Assembly (NCBI GenBank): GCA_031769625.1
Contig: JAUIMM010000001.1
Coordinates: 1 to 64,000, forward strand
From: Taudactylus pleione
Lineage: Eukaryota > Chordata > Amphibia > Anura > Myobatrachidae
Length of the DNA stretch: 64,000 nucleotides
Direction: 5' to 3'
Below are positions 43,920 to 56,800 of the stretch, in pieces. Position 1 is the stretch's first letter. Every line of letters begins with the position of its first letter. Under the pieces are notes generated by a model. That model did not search any database, was not told the DNA's origin, and worked only from the letters and a program-made list of their open reading frames with translations. A program made the position numbers and the translations under genes.

Positions 43920-45290
43920 TGTCCGGGCAGTGCCAATGTCTGTGCCAACTTGGAAGTAGGAAGCTTTTGCAACCACCATTACTTGGTAACCCACCCCTGA
44001 TCCTAACACTCTCTCTAACTACCGCCACATCTCTCTCCTCCCCTTTGCCTCCTGACTCCTGGAGCGGATTGTCTACAACCACCTTACAGGCGACCCTTTC
44101 CAATCCCTTTCCACTTCCGCTCTCTCCACACTACTGAAACTGCCCTCAGAAAAGTCAGCAATGACCTCCATGCTGCCACATCCAGGGGCTACTCTCTGCT
44201 CATTCTTATCAACCTGTCTGCTGCGTTTGACACTGAGGACCACCCTCTCCTACAAATCCTTCACCCCGTTGGTCTATGTGACATTGCCCTCTCCTGGCTG
44301 TCCTCTTATCTCTCTGACCGCTCTTTCTCCATCTCCTTTCATGACTCTACTCCCACACCACCCCTCCCTCTTCCTCTCAGTAGATGTCCACCTAGGTTCT
44401 GTTCTGGGGCCTCTCCTATTCTCCCTCTATACGTCCTCTCTAGGTGAGCTCATCAGCTCTTTTGGCCTCCAATATCGTCTTTATGCTGATAAAACTCAGA
44501 TCTAACTTTCCTCCCTTGACTCTCTCCCTCTCTCCTCACTCCGCATATCTGTTTCTCTGCTATCGCTTCCCAGATGTCCCAGCGCTTTCTTAACGTTAAC
44601 ATGTCTAAGACTGGGCTGATCGTCTTCCCTCCCTCCCTCATAACCTTACACTCTCATTATCTATTGACAGCATTGACAGCACAACTATCACCTCTAGCTG
44701 AGTCTGCTGTCTTGGAGTTATCCTTGTCTCCTTCCTCTCCTTCAAACCTCACATCCACACTACTACCCGCCCACGTCTCTCCTCGCATGCCGATTACTTC
44801 CTCCCACTCCTACACCCAAGATTTTACCCGTGCTGCTCCCTACTTCTGGAATTATCTCCCGCTCCCTATCAGACTCTCCACCTCTCTACTAAACTTCAAA
44901 CAGGCTCTCAAGACCCACTACTTCATCAAAGCCTTCCAGCTCTCATCCTAACCCGCTGCTCCTTCCTCACTGTCTACCCCATGTGTGACACCCCTGTCTG
45001 TCTGCCCCTCCCCTTTAGAATGTAGGCTTTCCTGAGCAGGGCCCTCTACCCTCATGTGATTCTCCTTCCCTTACTCATACTGTCACATCCTCCGTACAAT
45101 GACACCTAACCCTTGGATGTTGCCGCCCTCCTATTTGAGTGTTATGATCATGGATACAGCAATGTCTATACACCCTGCCCTTGTCTCACATTGTGTTGTA
45201 CTATAAGTCACTGTTTTCTTGTTTTGCTCATTTGTATGGTGCTGCGGAACCCTTGTGGCACCATAAAATAAAAGCTAATAATAATATGTT
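43920..45290 (+). pseudogene. L2/CR1-like LINE remnant (reverse transcriptase and 3' end)
   Basis: Frameshifted pieces of a non-LTR reverse transcriptase can be read. These are PTWK-like at about 43943, [12 protein letters not shown] then LERIVYNHL (43998-44083), AAFDT near 44224, [20 protein letters not shown] (44285-44345), [20 protein letters not shown], and [12 protein letters not shown] (44470-44505), where the catalytic YADD reads YADK. The 3' end GGTGCTGCGGAACCCTTGTG ... AAAATAAAAGCTAATAATAAT resembles L2-type tails. Several frame breaks and the lost catalytic Asp make it dead. Host exon function is not suspected. Confidence 0.8.
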
Positions 45291-45862
45291 CTCATGTAGA
45301 TTATAGAGACCATTCTGCATAGGATAGTGCACATGTCTCCCAGTGCTTGTAACCTACTCTGATTCCTTCTGTGGTGTTGCTAGAAATACTTTCCTATGTC
45401 TAATTGTGCCTGGCACGAGGGATTGGGCATGGTAGACTACACACTACATCTTTGGCGCACTGCATGACTGAACTTTTCATGCGCTGCCTATTAATTATTA
45501 ATACTACCTGCATATGGGCAGAATTACTCTGTGACCGCTATAAAGATCAGTTGTCTGTGATTGCAGTCAGAGCGTCCGGAAACCATCGAGGATTTTTACC
45601 AAATAAACTCTGCAATTAATTGTATTTTTATGATCCAATTGATTCAGTTCATTGTTTATTACTGATGATAGAAGTAGCGTTGGACAGACTTCCTGTGCAG
45701 GCCATCCTGATATAGAGTGGCAGTCGCATATAGATGCAGCTGCATTGGCCTAAAGATGCGTCTTGGTGAAAATTAATGCACTCTAAATAAGGATGTGATG
45801 TGGATATGAAGATTATATCTTACACCTTGTGCTTGGAGTGGCGGTTTGGCTGCCTTACTGAA
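45291..45862. other. Unassigned intronic stretch
   Basis: No domain, RNA gene or clear repeat boundary recognised. A 71-codon frame at 45404-45619 has no known motif. Confidence 0.35.
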
Positions 45863-46049
45863 CATATGGAGGCTTATCACATATGGAGGCTTATCACATA
45901 TGGAGGCGTATCACATATGGAGGCGTATCACATATGGAGGCGTATCACATATGGAGGCGTATCACATATGGAGGCGTATCACAGATGGAGGCGTATCACA
46001 TATGGAGGCTTATCACATATGGAGGCGTATCACATATGGAGGCGTATCA
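45863..46049. repeat. 17-bp minisatellite, exactly eleven units
   Basis: Eleven tandem copies of CATATGGAGGC(G/T)TATCA, 187 bp in all, with one unit reading CAGATGG. Three frames stay open across it (MEAYHIWR-type peptides), which is a repeat effect. Confidence 0.97.
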
Positions 46050-46439
46050 CGCCTCTGAGATACATCCCATTTTGATTTACACAGATCTTGACTGGTGTTA
46101 TACGGAGATGTACAGTATAATTTGCACCAACATAAATAAGGTGGAAGAGAATTTTATGTGTTAATGAATAGGCCCCTCAGTCACACACAGATATACAAGG
46201 GTCACATATCAGATTGATCAGCACAGTCTCCTGGTGCGGCCTAGTCGCATCACATTGCGACTTAGATGCATTTTCGGCACAAAAAGACGCCAAAATGATG
46301 CACGACGTTAGCAGAGTCTCACAGGACAAAGCACTTTGGCACAACCGCAGAAAAGACGGGTGAGGACACACCTGTGTGTACAGCTCTGAGTACGTAATCA
46401 GCACTGGGTTTGGGCACACTCGCCTACTTTCTTATTCCT
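46050..46439. other. Unassigned intronic stretch
   Basis: Mixed sequence with possible old repeat debris (GTCGCATCACATTGCGACTT is a small palindrome near 46246). Nothing further identified. Confidence 0.35.
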
Positions 46440-46928
46440 CTGCTCCCAGCAGGGATAGGGGGCACAATGGTGTGCATCATCACCAACCTGATCTCTGTCG
46501 CGATTCGCCGTCGCTATGGGTCTCGCACCAAAGGGGGCGTGCTGTCGACGGAGAGTGACAGCATGCCCCCTTTGGTGGGCGTGCCGGGGGCGTTGCTGCC
46601 CAGGCGGAGGCGTTCCCATGGGTACGCCTACCGTCTGGGGCCGGCCCCACTGACATCACTAGTGATGTCAGTGGGAGTGCTTTTGGCTATGATAGAGCCA
46701 AAAGCACTCCTGGGCTTGCGGCAGCGAGACCCTACCGCAGGGTCTCGTTGCAAGCCCGATGGTCGCGATGATCTTGACCATCGCGACCATCTTTTTGGCC
46801 GCTCGCATAAGCTGTGGGTGGTTACCCACAGCTATGCGAGCGGCCAGGAGGCTGCGCCAATATTAGGTAGGAGGGCCCTGATTCAGAGCGAGCGCTCTTG
46901 TCAGAGCGTCCGGCTCTGAATCAGGCCC
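46440..46928 (+). mobile_element. GGGCCTGATTCAGA-type TIR element, subfamily A, chain of seven hairpins
   Basis: Right end CCGGCTCTGAATCAGGCCC is clear; the left end is uncertain. Hairpins in order: 46526-46577 (21-bp stem with one G-T pair), 46646-46675 (30-bp perfect palindrome centred on ACTAGT), 46674-46710 (15-bp stem), 46712-46757 (bulged stem), 46758-46791 (13-bp stem), 46797-46845 (22-bp stem with one bulge), and the terminal hairpin about 46873-46928. Transcribed from either strand it would be almost fully base-paired. Confidence 0.82.
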
Positions 46929-47636
46929 TCTGTCTCCTAACACTGCTCAGTAAATAGACACCTTAGTGTCAGTAGTACCTATGGAACTGATTGGTTGTAT
47001 TCACCTGGATATTTATAGTGATCTCTTTAGCTAAGTTTAGTTGGAAACATTTTAAAATAATTTCCAGAAAGACTTTGCTGCTGACCCAGAGCATTTCCTC
47101 ACGTCAGACGCGGTTCCGTCCCTGTGATTGTTCAGGTGCTAAAATCTCCATCAGGTTCACTGAGTTTACTGTATAGGCCAATACGATAAGTGCACATTCC
47201 TCCCAACTCTCAATTTGGGGATCTCATAAGGGGTAGGAGAGGGGTAAGGGGAGTTTGCCTGGAAGTGGGTGGAGCATACTCTTAAAAGTGGGTGTGTTAG
47301 GTTGGAAAGTGGGCATGTAAGGGTGGAATGGGGGTGGGTTTTTTAGCCTATAAATTGGTATGTGAACAGATAGTGGGAATAGCATCTATTACACAATATA
47401 GTTGATCAATATTGAAAAATAGGGGCATTTCCAGGAGGTAAAATCTTTAAAAACTGGGACTGTCTGTAGAAATGAGGGGCAGTTAGTAAGTCTGGCCAGA
47501 TACACTGGTGGAGGACTGTGCCAGGACACAATATAGAAAGTAGAGGCTGGAATGAGTACAGCGCACTGGGACCGAGTTCTGGCCATTTGTACTTTCTTCT
47601 GGCAGGTAACCCGTTCTCTCTCCCCTTTCATTGCAG
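46929..47636 (+). other. Intron 3' part and CP1-exon acceptor
   Basis: 46929-47600 shows no gene; a GTGGGTGG-rich segment lies near 47260-47340. The acceptor is strong: pyrimidine-rich CCGTTCTCTCTCCCCTTTCA then TTGCAG at 47631-47636. Confidence 0.6.
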
Positions 47637-47840
47637 GATGCCGGATCATACACCCTCCTCGAGACGGGGGAATACGTTACCGAGGTCTGACGCTCTCTCA
47701 GGTGAAGGCAGTCGAGACGCTCCCTGTGGATTATGAGATCGAATTTGTTTGCCGAGGAGAGAGGGAGATTTCTGGCCCAAAAGTGAGAAAATGCCAGCGG
47801 GACGGGACCTGGACAGATATGGACAAGCCCAGCCGTTGTC
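47637..47840 (+). CDS. GABBR1: GABBR1 exon encoding sushi/CP1 domain of GABA-B receptor subunit 1a
   Basis: With the split Gly codon the exon reads [17 protein letters not shown] ... [16 protein letters not shown] ... [17 protein letters not shown] ... PSRC. This is the complete first complement-control (sushi) module of GABBR1, with its four cysteines and the Trp near the third Cys, and it is very close to the mammalian sequence as remembered ([40 protein letters not shown]). It starts after TTGCAG and ends TGTC|GTAAGT, both phase 1, splicing in frame to 21313-21388. The sushi pair is unique to the 1a isoform, which it directs to axon terminals; CP1 binds extracellular partners, secreted APP among them (established for mammals). 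The CP2 exon, LIVBP-like ligand domain and seven-helix region are not in the window. Confidence 0.95.
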
Positions 47841-47849
47841 GTAAGTGTC

Positions 47850-50800
47850 TGCTCTGTGATTGGCTGACTCTCCTGCCTTATACTGCACTCTATTGTGAGC
47901 ACTCACTTACCGGTTACTGCACTCTATTGTGACCACTCACTTACCACCAGTAATTGCATTCTAATGTTACTTTCTTGTAGTGTGACCGCTCACCTACCTG
48001 TTACTGCACTCTATTTGAGCACTCACTTACCTGCTACTGCACTCTATTGTGACCACTCACTTGCCAGTAACTGCATTCTAATGTTACTTTCTTGTAGTGT
48101 GTCTGCTCACCTACCTGTTATTGCAATCTATTGTGACCGCTCACCTACCTGTTACTGCACTTTATTGTGAGCACTCAGTTACCAGTTACTGCATTCTAAA
48201 GTTACTTTCTTGTAGCGTGTCTGACTGCACTCTATTGTGACCGCTCACCTATCTGTCACTGCACTCTATTGTGAGCACTCACTTACCGGTTACTGCATTC
48301 TAAAGTTACTTTCTTGTAGTGTGTCTGACTGTGCACCTACATGTTATTGCACTCTACTATGACCTATTGTAGTGTCATTTTGTACACATATGTACCAGTT
48401 ACTATACTGTGTTGTTACTTACTTGTAGTGTATCTGACTGTGCTCACTTACCTATTACTGCACTCTATAGTGAACACTCACCCACCTGGTACTGCACTGT
48501 ATTGTAACCTTATAGTAGTGTGACTCAGTACACTCATCTACCAGTTACTGCACTGGATTGTAACCTTATAGTAGTGTGATTCAATACACTCATCTACCTG
48601 TTACTAACCTGTATTGTGACCTTTATAGTTGTGTGACTGAGTACACTCATCTACCTGTTACTGCACTGTATTGTGACCTTATAGTAGTGTGACTCAGTAC
48701 ACTCACCCACCTTACTGCACTGTATTGTGACCTTATAGTAGTGTGACTCAGTACACTCATCTACCTGTTACTGCACTGTATTGTGACCTTATAGTAGTGT
48801 GACTCAGTACACTCATCTACCTGTTGCTACACTGTTTTGTGACCCTATTGTAGGTTGACTCAGTAAACTCAACCACCTGGTACTGCACTGTATTGTGACC
48901 TTATTGTAGTGAGACGCAGTACACTCACCCACCTGTTACTGCACTGTATTGTGACCCTATTGTAGTGTGACTCAGTACACTAACCCACCTGTTACTGCAC
49001 CATATTGTGACCTTATTGTAGTGTGACTCAGTACACTCATCTACCTGCTACTGCACTGTATTGTGACCTTATTGTAGTGTGACTCAGTACACTCACCCAC
49101 CTGTTACTGCACCATATTGTGAACGCTCACCCACCTTTTACTGCAATGTATTGTGCCCTTATTGTAGCTTGACTGACTGTACTCACCTACCTGTTACTGC
49201 ATTGTATTGTGCCCTTATTGTAGCTTGAGTGACTATACTCACCCACCTGTTACTACACTGTATTGTGACCTTATTGTAGCTTGACTGACTGCACTCATCT
49301 ACATGTTACTGCACTGTATTGAGCCCTTATTGTAGCTTGACTGACTGTACTCACCTTCCTGTTACTGCACTGTATTGTGCCCTTATTGTAGTTTGACTGT
49401 ACTCACCCACCTGTTACTGCACTGTATTGTGACCTTTTTGTAGTGTGACTCAGTACACTCGAGATCTACCTGTTACTGCACTGTATTGTGACCCTATTGT
49501 AGTGTGACTCAGTACACTCACCAACCTGTTACTGCACTGTATTGTAACCTTATAGTAGTGTGACTCAGTACACTCATCTACCTGTTACTGCACTGTATTG
49601 TGCCCTTATTGTAGTTTGACTGACTGTACTCACCTACCGGTTACTGCACTGTATTGTGCTTATTGTAGCTTGACTGACTGTACTCACCTACATGTTACTG
49701 CACTGTATTGTGCCCTTTTTGTAGCTTGACTGACTGTACTCACCTACCTGTTACTGCACTGTACTGTGCCCTTATTGTAGTTTGACTGACGGTACTCACC
49801 TACCCGTTACTGCACTGTAATGTGCTTATTGTAGCTTGACTGACTGTACTCACCTACATGTTACTGCCCTGTATTTTGCCCTTATTGTAGCTTGACTGAC
49901 TGTATTCACCTACCTGTTACTGCACTGTATTGTGGACGCTCACCCACCTGTTACTGCACTGTATTGTGATCTTATAGTATTGTGACTGACTGTACTCATC
50001 TACCTGTTACTGCACTGTATTATGCCCTTATTGTAACTTGACTAACTGTACTCACCTACCTATTCCTGCACTGTATTGTGCCATTATTTTAGTTTGACTG
50101 ACTGTACTCACCTACCTGTTACTGCACTGTACTGTGCCCTTATTGTAGTTTGACTGACGGTACTCACCTACCCGTTACTGCACTGTAATGTGCTTATTGT
50201 AGCTTGACTGACTGTACTCACCTACATGTTACTGCCCTGTATTTTGCCCTTATTGTAGCTTGACTGACTGTATTCACCTACCTGTTACTGCACTGTATTG
50301 TGGACGCTCACCCACCTGTTACTGCACTGTATTGTGATCTTATAGTATTGTGACTGACTGTACTCACCTACCTATTCCTGCACTGTATTGTGCCCTTATT
50401 TTAGTTTGACTGACTGTACTCAACTACCTGTTAATGCACTGTATTGTGACCGCTCACCCACCTGTTACTACACTGTATTGTAAGTAACCTTTTAGTAGTG
50501 TGACTCACTACACTCATCTACCTGTTGCTGCACTGTATTGTGGCCGTATATTAGTGTGACTCAGTACACTCACCCACCTGTTACTGCACTGTATTGTGTT
50601 CTTATAGTAGTGTTACTGACTGTACTCACCTACCTTTTACTGCACTGTATTGTGAACGTTCACCCACCTGTTACTACATGGTATTGTGGCTTTATTGTAG
50701 CTTGACTGACTGTACTCACCTACCTGTTACTGTAATGTATTGTGAAAGCTCACCCACCTGTTACTGCACTGTATTGTGACCTTATAGTAGTGTGATTCAG

Positions 50801-53800
50801 TACAATCATCTACCTGTTACTGCACTTTATTGTGACCTTATAGTAGTGAGACTCGGTAAACTTACCCACCTGTTACTGCACTGTATTGTGACCTTATAGT
50901 CGTGTGACTGACTACACTCATCTACCTGTTACTGCAGTAACAGGTAGATGAGTGTACGGAGTCACACTACTATAAGATCACATTACAGTGCAGTAACAGG
51001 TAGATGAGTGTACTCACTGTATTGTGATCTTATAGTAGTGTGACTGAGTACACTCATCTACATGTTACTGCACTGTATTGTGACACTATTGTAGTGTGAC
51101 TCAGTACACTCATCTACCTGTTACTACACTGTATTGTGCTCTTATAGTAGTGTGACTTAGTACACTCATCTACCTTTTACTACACTGTATTGTAACCTTT
51201 TAGTAGTGTGACTCACTACACTCATCTACCTGTTACTGCACTGTATTGTGGCCGTATAGTAGTGTGACTCAGTACACTCACCCACCTGTTACTGCACTGT
51301 ATTGTGATCTTATAGTAGTGTGACTGACTGTACTCACCTACCTGTTACTGCACTGTATTGTGAACGCTCACCCACCTGTTACTGCACTGTATTGTGACCT
51401 TATAGTAGTGTGACTGACTACACTCATCTACCTGTTACTGCAGTAACAGGTAGATGAGTGTACGGAGTCACACTACTATAAGATCACATTACAGTGCAGT
51501 AACAGGTAGATGAGTGTACTCACTGTATTGTGATCTTATAGTAGTGTGACTGAGTACACTCATCTACCTGTTACTGCACTGTATTGTGACTTTATAGTAG
51601 TGTGACTGAGTAGACACATCTACCTGTTACTGCACTTTATTGTGACCTTATAGTAGTGTGACTGACTACACTCATCTACCTGTTACTGCAGTCACACTAC
51701 TATAAGGTCACAATAAAGTGCAGCAACAGGTAGATGAGTGTACGGAGTCACACTACTATAAGATCACATTACAGTGCAGTAACAGGTAGATGAGTGTACT
51801 CACTGTATTGTGATCTTATAGTAGTGTGACTGAGTACACTCATCCACATGTTACTGCACTGTATTGTGACACTATTGTAGTGTGACTCAGTACACTCATC
51901 TACCTGTTACTGCACTGTATTGTAACCTTTTAGTAGTGTGACTCACTACACTCATCTACCTGTTACTGCACTGTATTGTGGCCGTATAGTAGTGTTACTC
52001 AGTACACTCATCTACCTGTTACTACACTGTATTGTGCTCTTATAGTAGTGTGACTTAGTACACTCATCTACCTTTTACTACACTGTATTGTAACCTTTTA
52101 GTAGTGTGACTCACTACACTCATCTACCTGTTACTGCACCATATTGTGAACGCTCACCCACCTTTTACTGCATTGTATTGTGCCCTTATTGTAGCTTGAC
52201 TGACTGTACTCACCTACCTGTTACTGCATTGTATTGTGCCCTTATTGTAGCTTGAGTGACTGTACTCACCTACCTGTTACTGCATTGTATTGTGCCCTTA
52301 TTGTAGCTTGACTGACTGTACTCACCCACCTGTTACTACACTGTATTGTGACCTTATTGTAGCTTGACTGACTGCACTCATCTACATGTTACTGCACTGT
52401 ATTGAGCCCTTATTGTAGCTTGGGTGACTGTACTCACCTACCTGTTACTGCACTGTATTGTGCCCTTATTGTAGTTTGACTGTACTCACCCACCTGTTAC
52501 TGCACTGTATTGTGACCTTTTTGTAGTGTGACTCAGTACACTCGAGATCTACCTGTTACTGCACTGTATTGTGACCCTATTGTAGTGTGACTCAGTACAC
52601 TCACCCACCTGTTACTGCACTGTATTGTAACCTTATAGTAGTGTGACTCAGTACACTCATCTACCTGTTACTGCACTGTATTGTGCCCTTATTGTAGTTT
52701 GACTGACTGTACTCACCTACCGGTTACTGCACTGTATTGTGCTTATTGTAGCTTGACTGACTATACTCACCTACATGTTACTGCACTGTATTGTGCCCTT
52801 ATTGTAGCTTGACTGACTGTACTCACCTACCTGTTACTGCACTGTACTGTGCCCTTATTGTAGTTTGACTGCCGATACTCACCTACCCGTTACTGCACTG
52901 TATTGTGCTTATTGTAGCTTGACTGACTGTACTCACCTACATGTTACTGCCCTGTATTTTGCCCTTATTGTAGCTTGACTGACTGTATTCACCTACCTGT
53001 TACTGCACTGTATTGTGGACGCTCACCCACCTGTTACTGCACTGTATTGTGATCTTATAGTATTGTGACTGACTGTACCCATCTACCTGTTACTGCACTG
53101 TATTATGCCCTTATTGTAACTTGACTAACTGTACTCACCTACCTATTCCTGCACTGTATTGTGCCCTTATTTTAGTTTGACTGACTGTACTCAACTACCT
53201 GTTAATGCACTGTATTGTGACCGCTCACCCACCTGTTACTACACTGTATTGTAACCTTTTAGTAGTGTGACTCACTACACTCATCTACCTGTTGCTGCAC
53301 TGTATTGTGGCCGTATATTAGTGTAACTCAGTACACTCACCCACCTGTTACTGCACTGTATTGTGTTCTTATAGTAGTGTTACTGACTGTACTCACCTAC
53401 CTTTTACTGCACTGTATTGTGAACGTACACCCACCTGTTACTGCACTGTATTGTGACCTTATAGTAGTGTGACTGAGTAGACACATCTACCTGTTACTGC
53501 ACTTTATTGTGACCTTATAGTATTGTGACTGACTACACTCATCTACCTGTTACTGCAGTAACAGGTAGATGAGTGTACGGAGTCACACTACTATAAGATC
53601 ACATTACAGTGCAGTAACAGGTAGATGAGTGTACTCACTGTATTGTGATCTTATAGTAGTGTGACTGAGTACACTCATCTACATGTTACTGCACTGTATT
53701 GTGACTTTATAGTAGTGTGACTGAGTAGACACATCTACCTGTTACTGCACTTTATTGTGACCTTATAGTAGTGTGACTGACTACACTCATCTACCTGTTA

Positions 53801-56800
53801 CTGCAGTAACAGGTAGATGAGTGTACGGAGTCACACTACTATAAGATCACATTACAGTGCAGTAACAGGTAGATGAGTGTACTCACTGTATTGTGATCTT
53901 ATAGTAGTGTGACTGAGTACACTCATCTACATGTTACTGCACTGTATTGTGACTCTATTGTAGTGTGACTCAGTACACTCATCTACCTGTTACTGGACTG
54001 TTTTGTAACCTTTTAGTAGTGTGACTCACTACACTCATCTACCTGTTACTGCACTGTATTGTGGCCGTATAGTAGTGTGACTCAGTACACTCTACCTGTT
54101 ACTACACTGTATTGTGCTCTTATAGAAGTGTGACTTAGTACACTCATCTACCTTTTACTACACTGTATTGTAACCTTTTAGTAGTGTGACTCACTACACT
54201 CATCTACCTGTTACTGCACTGTATTGTGGCCGTATAGTAGTGTGACTCAGTACACTCACCCACCTGTTACTGCACTGTATTGTGATCTTATAGTAGTGTG
54301 ACTGACTGTACTCACCTACCTGTTACTGCACTGTATTGTGAACGCTCACCCACCTGTTACTGCACTGTATTGTGATCTTATAGTAGTGTGACTGACTGTA
54401 CTCACCTACCTGTTACTGCATTGTATTGTGCCCTTATTGTAGCTTGACTGACTGTACTCACCCACCTGTTACTACACTGTATTGTGACCTTATTGTAGCT
54501 TGACTGACTGCACTCATCTACATGTTACTGCACTGTATTGAGCCCTTATTGTAGCTTGGGTGACTGTACTCACCTACCTGTTACTGCACTGTATTGTGCC
54601 CTTATTGTAGTTTGACTGTACTCACCCACCTGTTACTGCACTGTATTGTGACCTTTTTGTAGTGTGACTCAGTACACTCGAGATCTACCTGTTACTGCAC
54701 TGTATTGTGACCCTATTGTAGTGTGACTCAGTACACTCACCCACCTGTTACTGCACTGTATTGTAACCTTATAGTAGTGTGACTCAGTACACTCATCTAC
54801 CTGTTACTGCACTGTATTGTGCCCTTATTGTAGTTTGACTGACTGTACTCACCTACCGGTTACTGCACTGTATTGTGCTTATTGTAGCTTGACTGACTAT
54901 ACTCACCTACATGTTACTGCACTGTATTGTGCCCTTATTGTAGCTTGACTGACTGTACTCACCTACCTGTTACTGCACTGTACTGTGCCCTTATTGTAGT
55001 TTGACTGACGGTACTCACCTACCCGTTACTGCACTGTATTGTGCTTATTGTAGCTTGACTGACTGTTCTCACCTACATGTTACTGCCCTGTATTTTGCCC
55101 TTATTGTAGCTTGACTGACTGTATTCACCTACCTGTTACTGCACTGTATTGTGGACGCTCACCCACCTGTTACTGCACTGTATTGTGATCTTATAGTATT
55201 GTGACTGACTGTACCCATCTACCTGTTACTGCACTGTATTATGCCCTTATTGTAACTTGACTAACTGTACTCACCTACCTATTCCTGCACTGTATTGTGA
55301 CCGCTCACCCACCTGTTACTACACTGTATTGTAACCTTTTAGTAGTGTGACTCACTACACTCACCCACCTGTTACTGCACTGTATTGTGTTCTTATAGTA
55401 GTGTTACTGACTGTACTCACCTACCTTTTACTGCACTGTATTGTGAACGTTCACCCACCTGTTACTACATGGTATTGTGGCTTTATTGTAGCTTGACTGA
55501 CTGTACTCACCTACCTGTTACTGTAATGTATTGTGAAAGCTCACCCACCTGTTACTGCACTGTATTGTGACCTTATAGTAGTGTGACTGACTACACTCAT
55601 CTACCTGTTACTGCAGTAACAGGTAGATGAGTGTACGGAGTCACACTACTATAAGGTCACAATACAGTGCAGTAACAGGTAGATGAGTGTACTCACTGTA
55701 TTGTGATCTTATAGTAGTGTGACTGAGTACACTCATCTACATGTTACTGCACTGTATTGTGACACTATTGTAGTGTGACTCAGTACACTCTACCTGTTAC
55801 TACACTGTATTGTGCTCTTATAGTAGTGTGACTTAGTACACTCATCTACCTTTTACTACACTGTATTTTAACCTTTTAGTAGTATGACTCACTACACTCA
55901 TCTACCTGTTACTGCACTGTATTGTGGCCGTATAGTAGTGTGACTCAGTACACTCACCCACCTGTTACTGCACTGTATTGTGATCTTATAGTAGTGTGAC
56001 TGACTGTACTCACCTACCTGTTACTGCACTGTATTGTGAACGCTCACCCACCTGTTACTACACGGTATTGTGGCTTTATTGTAGCTTGACTGACTGTACT
56101 CACCTACCTGTTAATGCACTGTATTGTGAAAGCTCACCCACCTGTTACTGCACTGTTTTGTGACTTTATAGTACTGTGACTCAGTACACTCATCTACCTG
56201 TTACTGGACTGTACTGTAACCTTATAGTAGTGTGACTCAGTACACTCATCTACCTGTTACTGCACTTTATTGTGACCTTATAGTAGTGTGACTCAGTAAA
56301 CTTACCCACCTGTTACTGGACTGTGGGCCTGATTCAGAGCCGGACACTATTTGCGCTCGCTCGTTCAGAAAAAGGGGCTGGCTATTTAAATGAACCGTTC
56401 GCTGTTTGCGGTCTGTTCATGCCTCTATGTCTGAACGAGCGAACAAAACATGCGAACGTAATTTTGAAAAAAACGCCCCCTGGCCGCTCACGTCATACGT
56501 CATGTCCGCTATTTATTAGATTAATCGAGTACATCGAAAGGCGTCTGAACTGCTCGCTATTCTTGTGGTTGGTTTTTCCTACCACAATCATGCGAGGAGT
56601 TCTGACTATAAAACAACCAAGTGACGTGGTCAATAACGCTGCTTTGTTAATTATGCACACCCTTAAAACGCCCGTTTTGACCTTTTAAGCACGAGTGCGT
56701 TCGGATCTCCACTCCCCGTTTTCAAGCACCTTCCCCTGTTACCACCCACAAACGCCTCATTCTGTCACTCAAAATAGCAGGCATTCGCTATTTAGCGAGC

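Larger units (their letters stand above)
21389..47636 (+). other. GABBR1: GABBR1 intron between signal-peptide and CP1 exons (26,248 bp)
   Basis: GT at 21389-21390 and AG at 47635-47636 bound an intron almost entirely made of minisatellites and transposons, detailed in the entries below. No further coding exon of the receptor was recognised inside it. Confidence 0.85.

Noticed and set aside
44161..44951. Open frames of 114 and 125 codons as a possible host gene
   Set aside because: They are frameshifted parts of the L2/CR1-like reverse transcriptase and its downstream region.
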